Positions 48,845 to 59,938 of a stretch of DNA of 64,000 nucleotides are shown here, in pieces (position 1 is the first letter of the stretch; each line of letters starts with the position of its first letter). The notes under the pieces are model-generated. The model searched no databases and was not told the origin of the DNA. It saw only the letters and a list, made by a program, of their open reading frames with translations. The DNA comes from Steinernema hermaphroditum (Eukaryota; Nematoda; Chromadorea; Rhabditida; Steinernematidae). The DNA is taken from NCBI GenBank assembly GCA_030435675.1, contig CM059623.1:10318012-10382011 (forward strand), read 5' to 3'. The position numbers and the translations under genes are program-made.

Positions 48845-51800
48845 TTTTTTTAGGATCCGAAACGATGACTCCAAATTTTCAACACTATGTGGATCCAATA
48901 ATAAAACGTCCTAACCCGTAAATCGCCCCTTCCTTCCTATTCCCAACTCAGTCGCATAATATTCGTAAAGACAGTGCCCAGTCCTAATAGCCGGTCTTTT
49001 CTGCAAAACACGTTTCACGCGCGAACGAACACCCGCGGCGTCCGTTCGAAATATCCATTTTGTTGCTAAGCAAATTGCGTTTCGAAGACCGCCGAACGCC
49101 TTAGGGATAAACACGAAGCGCGAGTGTGCAAAAGTCAGAATTTGTTTTCCGGAGAGACTTAACTCATCGATTGACCTCTGGAGGCATCTTCCTTCTGACC
49201 TCTGGAGATGCGTCGGCGCCGAAAAACACTTCGGAGTAACCACCTCTTCGATGTCGTTTGGGTGGAAAACAAACTCCGTTCGTCGCCGCAGTCAAGGTCG
49301 TCTTGAAGTTAACCTTTAGGGTAAATTCGCGAAGAAAAAATGGTGATGACGGTTAGTATCTCATAATTAGACGCTGGGGGATGACGCAGCAGAAGAGAGT
49401 AACGCAGCGAAGAACGACTTCAGCAGCCATGGAAAGTGTTTGCGGAGTTGAGTTGAGCTAATTTGATATGTCGGAGGCGCGAAAAATGAGCTTATTTGGA
49501 GGGGAGACCCTTTTAGGGATGCCAAGTGGGCGGACTGTGTGCAAAAAACGGGTGGGAGGATAGAGAGTCTGCTAAAGCACAAAACGCAGAAAATCGCTTC
49601 TTCCCAGAGGGTTCTGAACGAAGCTGGAAGGGTTGGTTCATCGCATAAACAAGAAGGATATAGAGGGATACACAGAAGAAGAGATGAGGATTAGCATAGT
49701 AGTAATTAAGGATGAGTAATACGCCTACGTTTATGTACAGCAAGGGCCGAAAATATCATGACAGAGCCTGAATTTTCGATTCACCTCGAGCAGAAAAACG
49801 TACTGAAGGAATTACAGAAATCTGACTGCATGAATATGAGGTAAATGACTAGTTAAGGTATGCCACAACAATAATGACGATTGATGATGAACACATAACA
49901 CTAAAACGAGAGAAAGTATCCCAGAAGTGGTCTCAGAAGTTCGCTAAGCTCCAATTGATCGCGGGTCTTCTAACCCGGAGCTGAAATGAAGCCTAAATCT
50001 GATGCCTAGAAAAATAAATTTAGCGTCACCTCACTCATTTTGTGCGTGCTATCAAGATTGATGATTGAGCGTGGGCCTCAGGTCTGCACCGCATAAATGT
50101 TGATATATGAGGCGAAAAGTGAACTGAAAAGAGCCGTGAATTCCACTCGACTTCCAGCAGAAGCACTCAAAACAGCACTCAAACCAATAGAATCGCCGAA
50201 AATCAGCATGTGGCGCTTTTCGCTCCACTTCAGATTTTCTGTCTATTGGTTTTACGACACAAATTAACCCAAAACGGATTGTTTGAACCTACAATTTCTA
50301 GATCCTGAATTGGATCGTCTCTGGACGAAGAACAAGAGTAAAGAACGAATTGGGTTTCGGCTAAAATGGGATTCGGTGGACGCCATCAAATAAAAATAGG
50401 CGGTCGGTAATGGACCACATTAGCCACATTTCCATAACTCAGTCTTAATGGGACAGATTACTATTGTAATTATGAAGTAATGGGATATTTCGAGAGTCAC
50501 AAAAGTACAAAGTCATTTTCAACCCAGCCAAATATGGGTACGTGTGTGGCCTAGTTATGATCTAGTGAGAGCAAGAAGATTGCAAGCAACACTATGTTCA
50601 ACGCAAAGAAAACAGAAAAAAGAGCTAAAAGCATCAATGAACGTGGCAAAAGATTGCTCTGAGTGAGAATATACACACGGAAATTACGATATGTTACAAA
50701 GCTTATCTTTTATTGAATCCCACTTTTGCCCACTGGGCAACTTCGCACTGGTAAGCGGCTGGGAAGCACTTCCCGAAAGGTTCCCATTCCCAGTTTATTG
50801 AATCCGGCCACAGGACCCGATATATTGTAAAGACATCTAAAAGGGCCTGGCAGAAACATCAAACGTCAAACGAAGAGTTCTCATGCAAACGCAGCCACTC
50901 ACATTCCAGCACAATCCAACATTGTTTTTGTTCTCCGATCAGTCGCCATTCGAATCAACACGGATCGACGCGTGGCGATTGCATGAGACGTCACATTAGC
51001 CCACTCTGTTTGCTCATCGCCGAATTATGGGCGAACGGAAATTGATCGCTGCGGGTGGAAATTTGGGCAATAAAGGTCGCCCAGTGGATTCATGATTAGT
51101 GAGGGTAATAAACATTTGAGTAAAGGGCGCGACGGTTATTTGATAATTCTTATCACAGATTGTGCCATGGCCTTGAGAGGAATGTTTCAAATGCGTTCTA
51201 CTGGCAGTGCTACCGAGGAATCCCCGAGCGTCTCAGAAATGAGTCAGTGGCGCGGCCACAAAGGGACATTGTGCGAAACGTAACACGGACCCCTTTAAAT
51301 GCCATTGTGACCTTCGAATCGAGGGCAATGAGTACGCATTTGGTAGCCGTGCATTCTTAACGCGGAAGAGACAAGAAGGATTTGACATTTTCGGGAGGGG
51401 GAGGGTCTCACCAATCAGTACCAAAAGGCCTACTGAACTGATTCGCGAAGTTCTTCTTAAGGACAATTCCAAAGTTAAGATACGGGGATTGAAACAAGAC
51501 TGTAACTAAGAAATCTAACTACTCAGTGAGACAAAAAACGACATCGAGATCAACTGGACATGATCAATAGAAAGAGTGAGGAGAGCAATCGCCACGGGGT
51601 CACATCATACGCCGTCGCAATAAAACTGAAATCACCGTTCCAAAGATTTCACAAGGGTTAGTAATCGCAATACCAAAACAGAGAAAGATAGATGATGATT
51701 TCTGTAAAAATCGGACGTTCCGTGATTGGAATGGATACGTTTAAAGAACAGTAAGTCCAAGTTGTCCATGCACATGATAAAAGCCCTGCCTACTACTGTT

Positions 51801-53496
51801 TGCATTTCATGCTGTCTAGACAGTCTACATGCTGTCAGAAAAGAGGGTCATTTAGACAGGAGCCTAACAGATATCTAGAAAACCATTCAGACAATCAGAC
51901 CGAGAGACTGGTTGGTACATTTTCCAACCGGTCTCATATTGGATGGTCTCGGAAATGACTTCCCAAAATTCCGTCTAAAGTGCCCTTCTTTGGGACATCC
52001 TGCAGATAGTTCTTCATCGAATATCATTCACCGGTCAGTCTTGGCTTGTAGACTAGGCCTACAGTGATCCCAAATCATCACCTCTACATAGCTCAGTCAA
52101 CAAATTGTGTTTATTACACATTGGACTTGTTAAAAACATTGTCAATGTCTATCGTTTACATAATTACCGTGTTTCAACTGTTTATACAGTCTACAGGGTG
52201 TCCCCAGAAAAGTCAGGGGAATCATTTTCGAGTGCATACGGTCGGAAAACAAAAGGAGAAGAGACATACGAAATAATATAAAATGTAAAATCTCATTGCT
52301 TTCTGAATGGCTCTTCTGCTGGAAAGTGGAAAGTGCTCTCTTTGGTACGCCATGTAACGGAAATTTTTGACTTGATTTGCGCATTTGTATCGCTACTTCT
52401 GCCCACCAGTAGCGGTCAGGAACCAATGAACAGTCATAATGACCTAATTCTAAACGTCTAATTCTAATTACTGTATTATTCAGTTTCTAATAATACACGA
52501 CGAGTTCCTATAATTGACAATAATAAACAGCACAAATGATCTGCCGGCAGTAACATTTCAATGAAACGAAGACGTTTTGAAATGCAAATGATCAGCACAT
52601 CGCTTCCGCTTCTCCGTCTCCCCACAGACACCATTCCTCCTTCCGTGCTCAAATGACCCTCCACCGTCGCGAACAAACAGTCTTATCGGGGATTTCGCGC
52701 CTAAGCCGAGCGCCGGACAAACAACGCCGACGGGGCGTTCCTAAACGAAAGGCTGATGGCGTCGTTTGCAACAAATATGGAAGAGAACAAGAACATGCTT
52801 AACTCTTTTTTGGTCCCAATATGTGAGGGGAGGCCAGAGGGGCTAGTCGATAAGGCCGCGTGCGGTGGTCGCCATTGCGGCGACGTCGACGACGACCCTA
52901 TTATAAGGCCGATGTTGGACGAACATAACAATTACACGGTGTATTGAGTGAGAAATCCTCTCTTGACGTTGGAGATGTCGGGCGCCCGAGTTCTTTCGGA
53001 TGGTGCATTGTCTCGCGTGGAACAACAACACTCAGTGTTTTGAGAGTGAAGTGACTTTCCACGCTGGAGAGGCGTGAAAAGTTCAAAAATAGAAATTGTT
53101 GAGGTACAAAAGAGAAAGGCGTTCTCGATGATGAGGGACATTGATTTTGACCTATTCAATGAATGCATACAATAGTTGGACGGAGATTACCCTGTACGTA
53201 TTGTTTTGAGCATTAACCGTTTCTCATCGACCACGAAACCGATGTTTACAAATGCCAGTGACGTTCTTATCAAACGATGATTGAGATTTCGAAAGGTTAA
53301 ATCACAGAAGGGCACTTGTTTGGAAAAGGTAAACTGTCATGACGTGCAGTCAAGAAGAACAAAACAATACAGTACTCTAGCTTCTAATGCACTTGACGAT
53401 TTATTTCCCAATAGCTTACGAAATATGCTTGTAGTCAGTTTGGCGCTAATTCTAACACCATTGGTAAGGAAAGCTTCAAAAGAAGCCAGTGGAACC

Positions 53497-54347
53497 TCAA
53501 GCGGGGGAGGAAGAGGCCACAGGGGAGTCTGTGGAGGGAATCTTGGGAGTTGAAGGCTGCTCGGGCGCTTCGGAGGTAGCGTCAGTGGATCCTTCAGCCG
53601 GAACGTCGGTGGACGGCTGGGCAGGGGCTTCAGAAGAAGCTGCGACAGGGACGCCAGTGGAAGGCTCAATGGGAGCTCCGCTGGAAGGCTCGATTGGCGC
53701 CTCGGTGGACTCAGCGGAAGGAACTCCAGTGGAAGAGTCATCAGGGAAATCGGTAGAAGCCTGAGCAGGGACTTCGGAAGATGATTCCACAGGAGCGTTG
53801 GTGGAGCCGTCAGCGGGGGAGGAAGACGCCACTGGAGAGTCAGTGGACGGATTCTGGGGAGTCGAAGGCTCCTCGGGCGCCTCGCTGGAAGGAACGTCGG
53901 TGGATCCTCCAGCCGGGACGTCGGTCGAAGGCTCGACTGGGGCTTCAGTGGAGGGTTCAATGGGCGCCTCGGTGGAGGGCTGGACCGGAGAGTCGGTTGA
54001 GGGCTCCACTGGGAAGTCAGTCGAGGACTGGATAGGCGCCTCCGTACTGGGAGCTTCGCTGGAGGGCTGAAGGGTCGTTTTATGGTGACAGTGGTGGTGA
54101 TGGCGGTGGTGATGTCCCCCGCGGTGTCCGTGTCGGTGGCCCCCGTGGTGGCCGTGTCCATGCCTCCAAGCGTCGGACTCCTTTCCATCCGCGACTTCGG
54201 CGCTCTCCGAATCGGACTCATCGCTGGCCACCTTGAGGGCTAAACAAATCATAATGTGAAAGGGAGCTGTGAAGCATGGTTACCTCTGGCGTCCACGAGG
54301 GCCAAGAAGACACATCCGAAGAGGGCGAGGAGAAGAATGAGCTTCAT
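53497..54347 (-). CDS. Secreted His-rich mucin-like protein, copy 1 (268 aa)
   Basis: Two exons: 54347-54284 (signal peptide, MKLILLLALFGCVFLALVDA) and 54239-53497, with a 44-nt phase-1 intron. The mature protein begins with an acidic stretch (SDESDSESAEVADGKESD). A His/Gly block of about 35 residues (HGHGHHGGHRHGHRGG, then HHHRHHHHCHH) follows, and then about 180 residues of Ser/Thr/Pro/Glu repeats of the type PSTEAPVEPSTD. Known parallels: His-rich tracts bind zinc, copper or nickel; dense Ser/Thr/Pro tracts are usual targets of O-GalNAc glycosylation. A secreted metal-binding mucin is thus inferred, not shown. The TATA box lies about 57 nt before the start. Exon 2 is almost identical to copy 2. 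Several other frames are open across the low-complexity exon, but only this one joins a signal peptide. Confidence 0.9.
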
Positions 54348-54575
54348 ATTGACTACGGTAGTCGAGTTTGTCCGACTGATGTCCTCTCCCGGTCCCCTTT
54401 CTGCTTTTATAAGGGCCGTTTCCGGCGACGGCAGCGATAAGAGGTCATAACATTTGACGCGTTTGCGTCAGCGTTGCCCGTCTGATCATATAGTTTCGCC
54501 CACAGATATGGAGTCGTTGGGTGTGCCTTAATTACATCAAGATCAATCATAAGTCATGTGATGGGCGAAGTCAAG
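54348..54575 (-). promoter_or_regulatory. Promoter module of copy 1
   Basis: Directly before the start lies the odd palindrome GACTACCGTAGTC, then a TATA box (TATAAAAG, complement of 54404-54411), a GATA site (GATAAG at 54436-54441 on the plus strand) and an inverted repeat TGACGC-GTTT-GCGTCA (54455-54470). The region is conserved to about 54575 and is repeated before copies 2 and 3. GATA sites of this form are typical of intestinal promoters in C. elegans, and TGACGC/GCGTCA resembles a bZIP half-site pair; expression in gut is inference. Confidence 0.65.
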
Positions 54576-54733
54576 TGAGTATCGGAAGCTGATAACAATG
54601 TAAAGGTCAGTTTATTTAGATAGCCATCGTAAACAGAACGTATTATTCGTCTTTTTCTTGTGACGGAAAGTACAATTCAGGGATTTTGGACATAGTTACA
54701 GTATACAATAATGTGTTCATAAGTGTGAACTTT

Positions 54734-55166
54734 CTAAATGTCATAGTAATTATTGTCTTCCGGACGAGTAAAAAATTCCCAATCAGTTGTGGTAGAAGGC
54801 ATAACGGGCGGATTCTTAGGAACTGCAGTTGAAAGGCGCTGACGTGAATGGGTGTAGGAACCGAACGGTCCACCAGATGTGCCAGTTGACGGATGCCGTG
54901 GTGGTTTGGTGGAGGTGCGAGTGGATCGAGGAGGAAGGTCCGTCGGGAGCTGGATAGGGATGTCCGTATTAGATGGCTGAAGATTCCTACAGCGATGCCG
55001 GTAGATGTGGTGAACGGCTTCGTCTTCACTACTTGAAGAACGCGAGTTCTTCTCGATCGCTAAGCTATTTATGTCACCGAAATATCCAAAAGTCCCAATT
55101 ACCTTTGGCGCCAACAAGAACGAAGAAGAGGCATCCGAGAAGGAACAGGGCGAAAACGCACTTCAT
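54734..55166 (-). CDS. Secreted diverged member of the array (about 144 aa)
   Basis: Exons 55166-55103 (signal peptide, MKCVFALFLLGCLFFVLVGA) and 55059-54734, with a 43-nt phase-1 intron in the same position as its neighbours. After the signal come Ser/Glu/Asp residues (NSRSSSSEDEAVHH), then a weak HIYRHRCRNLQPSNT block matching the end of the His tract and the start of the repeats in copies 1-3. A Pro/Thr/Ser-rich body follows, ending FTRPEDNNYYDI. It lacks the long His tract and the regular repeats and does not share the conserved promoter. It is an older or functionally changed paralogue. Confidence 0.8.
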
Positions 55167-55895
55167 GGTGTAAGCGACAGTGCCACAGATGTTCTTCTGT
55201 CGCCCTCCATTTATGCACACTTCGTTTGTCACCGACTGTAATCGCTTGAAGTATTTGTAAGGAGGCACAATGCAAACAGTAAGGACGTTTGAATGCTACA
55301 TTCGAAGTACATTGGCGCTCTATGATGAGTAAACCATTTTCTTTAAGGCAAGTTTCTATGATTCCATGATAAAAATGTTCATTAGGGAATGGAAGTTGGA
55401 GAGTGCATTTCTTTTGTTAGGAAATCTCTCGTAACATGCATAGGTTTCAATGAAGACCAAATGTATTCAAATCAATGCTGATTCCTTTGGAATTTTGTAG
55501 TTATGGTTACTAGAGAAAGGTGACATTAACCATTTTACGTACCATGATGCGATGTGGCATCTCCAAGCCATCAACTATTGGAAGATGCGTCTTTGGGTAG
55601 GCAAGCGAGCTGATCAGGAAAAAATTCAAACAAAAGCCGACCTGACTGGAAGTCTGACTCAAACTGAATTGGTTTGAGTCACGATTGCTAAATTTGTAAA
55701 TTTAGTTTCGGCTGACTCGAACTGGTGTGACTGCCAACCCTAGTTGTAGCCACTCAATAAGAAGATTCACAGCTTCAGGGCGACTTTATTTCAACCTTAC
55801 ATAAATAAATCCCAAATTTAATTAAAATTGTTAACAGCACTTTACACAATGAAAATAGACATCCGTAGAACTGCATTAGGCATCAAAAATTCGTT

Positions 55896-56722
55896 TTACC
55901 CGGAAGGAACGACCGAAACGAACTTCGGGGGTACGCCAGAAGGCAGAGGGGGGAAAACAGAGGATCTACCGAAGGGAGGAATCCCAGAAGGGAGAGGTGG
56001 GATGCCAGAAGGCAGAGGGGGGAACATAGAGGATCTACCGAATGGAGGAATCCCAGAAGGGAGAGGTGGGATGCCAGAAGGCAGAGGGGGGAACATAGAG
56101 GATCTACCGAATGGAGGAATCCCAGAAGGGAGAGGTGGGATGCCAGAAGGGAGAGGGGGGATGCCAGATGGGAGAGGAGGGATGTCAGAAGGGAGAGGGG
56201 GGATGCCAGATGGGAGAGGAGGGATGCCGGATGGGAGAGGAGGGATGCCAGAAGGCAGGGGAGGGAAAATAGAGGATCTACCGAATGGAGGAATTCCAGA
56301 AGGGAGAGGGGGGATGCCAGATGGGAGAGGAGGGATGTCAGAAGGGAGAGGGGGGATGCTAGATGGGAGAGGAGGGATGCCGGATGGGAGAGGAGGGATG
56401 CCGGAAGGCAGAGGAGGGAAAATAGAGGACCCACCGAAGGGAGGAATTCCAGAAGGGAGAGGAGGGAAAGGAGATGATTTTCCGAAGAAAGGAATTCCAG
56501 ATGGAATTGGGGGAACTGGAGAAGATCCACCATTTGGTGGTTTCCCAGATGGTGGAATCGAAGAATGGTGATGGCGGCGGTGATGACCTCCGCGGTGGCC
56601 GTGCCTGTGTTCGTCAAACGCTAAAAGAATCTATAGGTTTGAAGGAATGAGGCAATACCTTTGGCGTCGATAGCAGCCAAAAAGGCGCATCCGAAGAGAG
56701 CCAAGAGAAGAGCCGACTGCAT
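55896..56722 (-). CDS. Secreted Pro-rich heptad-repeat protein (262 aa)
   Basis: Exons 56722-56659 (signal peptide, MQSALLLALFGCAFLAAIDA) and 56620-55896, with a 38-nt phase-1 intron. The mature protein opens with a short His/Arg/Gly block (EHRHGHRGGHHRRHHHS) like the mucin-like copies, then turns into about two dozen units of PPLPSGI, punctuated by FGRSSMFPPLPSG-type spacers, ending PPKFVSVVPSG. The repeats are nearly identical at DNA level, with units alternating LPSGI, LPSDI and LPSSI. That implies recent repeat expansion and likely length polymorphism. The GACTACAGTAGTC palindrome lies directly before the start. Pro-rich extensible repeats suggest a structural or surface-coat role; this is inference. 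Confidence 0.88.
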
Positions 56723-57706
56723 GTTGACTACAGTAGTCGAATCTGCTCGAGTGATGTCTTCTGTATCATGTTCCGCTCGTTTTATGCTCGTCGCAAACAC
56801 TGCTTCAACGATAATAGTTCACATTAACGATGCCGGTTCGTCAGATTCGTCAGAAATAAGGCATCCACCAAAACAGCTTTTCGACAGATTCTGACCTTTA
56901 GGTGATCAAAGCCGAAAACAGATTATCTTTTGTGTTGAATTTCAAACGTTTGTGGTGATAAGGAGAATGTCAAATTGAAAGTGCACGGCGAACAGCGAAA
57001 ATAATAACATATGAGTCAATTGCCGCAAGGAAAGCAATTTGTTTGTGCAAGCGATTAGAGCATAGGTGCTTCTATATTGAATGGTTTAGGGCTACGAGCC
57101 AGGGAAGTCGGCAGCTGCAAATTTTTGAGGCTGACTGAATATGGGTATCTTAAATTTTATGCAATCACTAAAGATCGTTTTCAGTTTTTACTTTTTATGA
57201 CCAAGCAGTGTGTCAGTTTTGTCCTTGCAAAGCTGACATCATCGTCGTCAGTCTGATGAAACACCATTATTTTTGGATTCACAATACGGTATGCCCTTTA
57301 AGGGATTGGGACGATAGCAGAGCTCTTCTGGTAAGCAATTCTGTCATCACACGTTAGACATTTAAGTGGATCGACATGATGAACCTAACTTCATTTGCTT
57401 CATCTTCTGGTTGGTAGCCCATTGCGATGCCTGTGCTGCCCTCTCTCATGATAATCTTTATATTCGGATCATAGGATTATTCAGAAATGAGTAATTTAAT
57501 TTTATAGTAATTTTAGATATCATGCAAGAGGTATGATCCTAAAATGAAGATCACTGATGAGTTACCTCATACCGGATATCGGATCAGTCGAGCGAAGCCA
57601 GAATCTGTTGCTAGTTATCAACTGTATTTTGTTTGTGTTTGGAGCAATTTTTCAGATTCATTGCAAATTCAGGACATGCTATACATACATACATCCGCAT
57701 TAAAAT
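56723..57706. other. Intergenic region in the secreted-protein array
   Basis: It contains the promoter of the Pro-rich gene (palindrome at about 56726-56738) and the 3' flank of copy 2. No gene was seen. Confidence 0.5.
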
Positions 57707-58479
57707 TTAAAGAGCGGTAGAGCTTTCGGAAGGAACGTCGGTGGACAGCTGAGCGGGGGCTTCAGAAGAAGCTGCGACAGGGACGCCAGTGGAAGGCTCA
57801 ATGGGAGCTCCGCTGGAAGGCTCGATTGGCGCCTCGGTGGACTCAGCGGAAGGAACTCCAGTGGAAGAGTCATCAGGGAAATCGGTAGAAGCCTGAGCAG
57901 GAACTTCGGAAGATGATTCCACAGGAGCTTTGGTGGAGCCGTCAGCGGGGGAGGAAGACGCCAGTGGAAAGTCAGTGGACGGATTCTCGGGAGTCGAAGG
58001 CTCCTCGGGCGCCTCGCTGGAAGGAGCGTCGGTGGATCCTCCAGCCGGGACGTCGGTCGAAGGCTCGACTGGGGCTTCAGTGGAGGGTTCAATGGGCGCC
58101 TCGGTGGAGGGCTGGACCGGAGAGTCGGTTGAGGGCTCCACTGGGAAGTCAGTCGAGGACTGGATAGGCGCCTCCGTACTGGGAGCTTCGCTGGAGGGCT
58201 GAAGGGTCGTTTTATGGTGACAGTGGTGGTGATGGCGGTGGTGATGTCCCCCGCGGTGTCCGTGTCGGTGGCCCTCGTGGTGGCCGTGTCCATGCCTCCA
58301 AGCGTCGGACTCCTTTCCATCCGCGACTTCGGCGCTCTCCGAATCGGACTCATCGCTGGCCACCTTGAGGGCTAAACAAATCATAATGTGAAAGGGAGCT
58401 GTGAAGCATGGTTACCTCTGGCGTCCACGAGGGCCAAGAAGACACATCCGAAGAGGGCGAGGAGAAGAATGAGCTTCAT
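57707..58479 (-). CDS. Secreted His-rich mucin-like protein, copy 2 (242 aa)
   Basis: Exons 58479-58416 and 58371-57707, same structure as copy 1, offset by 4132 nt. Signal peptide, His/Gly block and most Ser/Thr/Pro repeats are almost identical to copy 1; the few changes include HHEGHR for HHGGHR. Identity also covers the intron and promoter. The C-terminus differs: it stops after STDVPSESSTAL, whereas copy 1 goes on for another 30 or so residues. Such similarity in coding and non-coding sequence points to recent duplication or gene conversion. Confidence 0.9.
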
Positions 58480-58705
58480 ATTGACTACGGTAGTTGAGTT
58501 TGTCCGACTGATGTCCTCTCCCGGTCCCCTTTCTGCTTTTATAAGGGCCGTTTCCGGCGACGGCAGCGATAAGAGGTCATAACATTTGACGCGTTTGCGT
58601 CAGCGTTGCCCGTCTGATCAAACAGTTTCGCCCACAGATACAAAGTCGTTGGGTGTGACTTATTAGATCAAGATCAATCATAAGTCATGTGATGGGCGAA
58701 GTCAT
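58480..58705 (-). promoter_or_regulatory. Promoter module of copy 2
   Basis: Same elements and spacing as copy 1: palindrome GACTACCGTAGTT (last base changed), TATA box at 58536-58543 (complement), GATAAG, and TGACGC-GTTT-GCGTCA at 58587-58602. Homology to copy 1 ends near 58705. Confidence 0.65.
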
Positions 58706-59938
58706 TTTTTATTGGATGATTGATAAGAAAGAGGATATGGTGAACCCACGGGGTTCAAATTGCTGGGAGATCAGCATCAACCTATACACTCGTTCTCGTT
58801 GTCGAACATCTAAACAAACAAAACCAAAATGATGGTTTGTAAACAACGCGAAATAATTGTTTATGTTAACAATAAAACCGTTATGGAACAGGATGACGCG
58901 CCGCTTCTTAGAACAAACACAAAGAGAGGCACATTGTTGTATGGTGAAAATCCATCGTTAAATAGAATCTCGCTCAGATCTTGATCGCGGCACCCTCGGA
59001 AATTCTCTAGAGGCCTTCATACAGCTGTCGTTTCGCAAGCTCGCACTTCCTGTAATTAGTTCACGGAAAAGAGGAAAAAGTCAAAATTTAAAAATTTATT
59101 TATGGGACACTAGGCCTTAAATTATGACGTTATGACAAAATCTGCTATCTCCAAAGTCAAACACGCTGTTCGGAGGCTTTGTCAAACAAAAGAGTTAACA
59201 CGTTCACTTTATTTCTGTTATTCATTATTCAAATGTCGCTAATTGCTTTATATTTTGAGTTTTGTCTTCCGAGTTTTGAGTGTCGCATAGCTCTGATCGA
59301 AAGACTCATTAACCAAACTAAAATCTTGAAATCTCTAATCCACATCGGTGTATCATCGATAAATGGAACGATGACATCTTCGTACGTTCATTATTATAGA
59401 TTAGTTGTTAGCATTATGCGAATGTCTGTACCCAAAATTGCTCTACGCACATATTTAAATGTAATTAAATGATTGAGAAAGAGAGGCTCAAATATTGGCT
59501 GTGTTGTGTATTGTTTTTTACTACATGCATATGCGATATGCGTGGCGTCGAAGTCGTGAAGAGTTGATCCCGGAAGTGGCGCGGCAGTGGAGCACAGCGA
59601 ACGGAGCGGAGGGCCATCTTCGGTTCAGCTGGCGGCGTAGATTTCGCAGTTGCAGCACTTTTTCGACTTCTCTGAACTTCGTTTCTGAAGTTTCTTGCAT
59701 ATGTGGCAGAGTGATCCAAAAAGGGCAATTTATACAGAAAGGTCGTTTCCGAGAATATCCAAACGATCGGAAAACGAAGGGATGTTTCGTATCATGTGAG
59801 TATATAAGTAATGAACTACTTCTATTTTGTACTTGTTACCTATATGCGTTCTAGTGGATGAATGCTGAATGCAGCGCTGTGTCATATGGAATTCTTTGGA
59901 TGATTTATTATTTATATATACACATTACACCGTTTCAA
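58706..59938. other. Intergenic region in the array
   Basis: AT-rich, with a GC-richer patch at 59540-59700. A plus-strand frame at 59179-59472 has a hydrophobic start and a minus-strand frame at 59465-59728 looks partly exon-like, but neither can be joined to anything convincing. No gene is called. Confidence 0.45.

Larger units (their letters stand above)
40619..53496. other. 12.9-kb gene-poor region with small repeats
   Basis: No exon chain or recognisable domain was found on either strand. The longest open frame (42176-42616, +, 146 codons) is unsupported. The background is AT-rich, broken by short CpG-rich patches at about 42420-42600, 45530-45760, 47170-47430, 48960-49230 and 50930-51060, which could be promoters, enhancers or exons of genes I cannot resolve. 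It also holds a perfect 18-nt palindrome (42494-42511), a small inverted repeat (46637-46840), a 20-bp tandem repeat (about 44880-44920) and a local duplication (48309-48844). Confidence 0.55.

Noticed and set aside
53489..54070. Plus-strand open frames across mucin-like copy 1 (and equivalents at 57913-58202 and 60141-60368)
   Set aside because: They are antisense to the signal-peptide genes, exist because of the repetitive low-stop composition, and have no start context or splice partners.
55828..56571. Plus-strand 247-codon frame of Gly/Arg/Glu repeats (GRGGMPE type)
   Set aside because: It is the mirror of the Pro-heptad exon; only the minus frame joins a signal peptide through a clean intron. 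Mentioned under the minisatellite finding.
55896..56571. Regular repeat resembling a CRISPR array
   Set aside because: Units are contiguous 21-nt coding repeats without unique spacers, in a eukaryotic gene.
59465..59728. Minus-strand exon-like patch after an acceptor (cttcag)
   Set aside because: Alternative frames are equally open and no donor or next exon fits.
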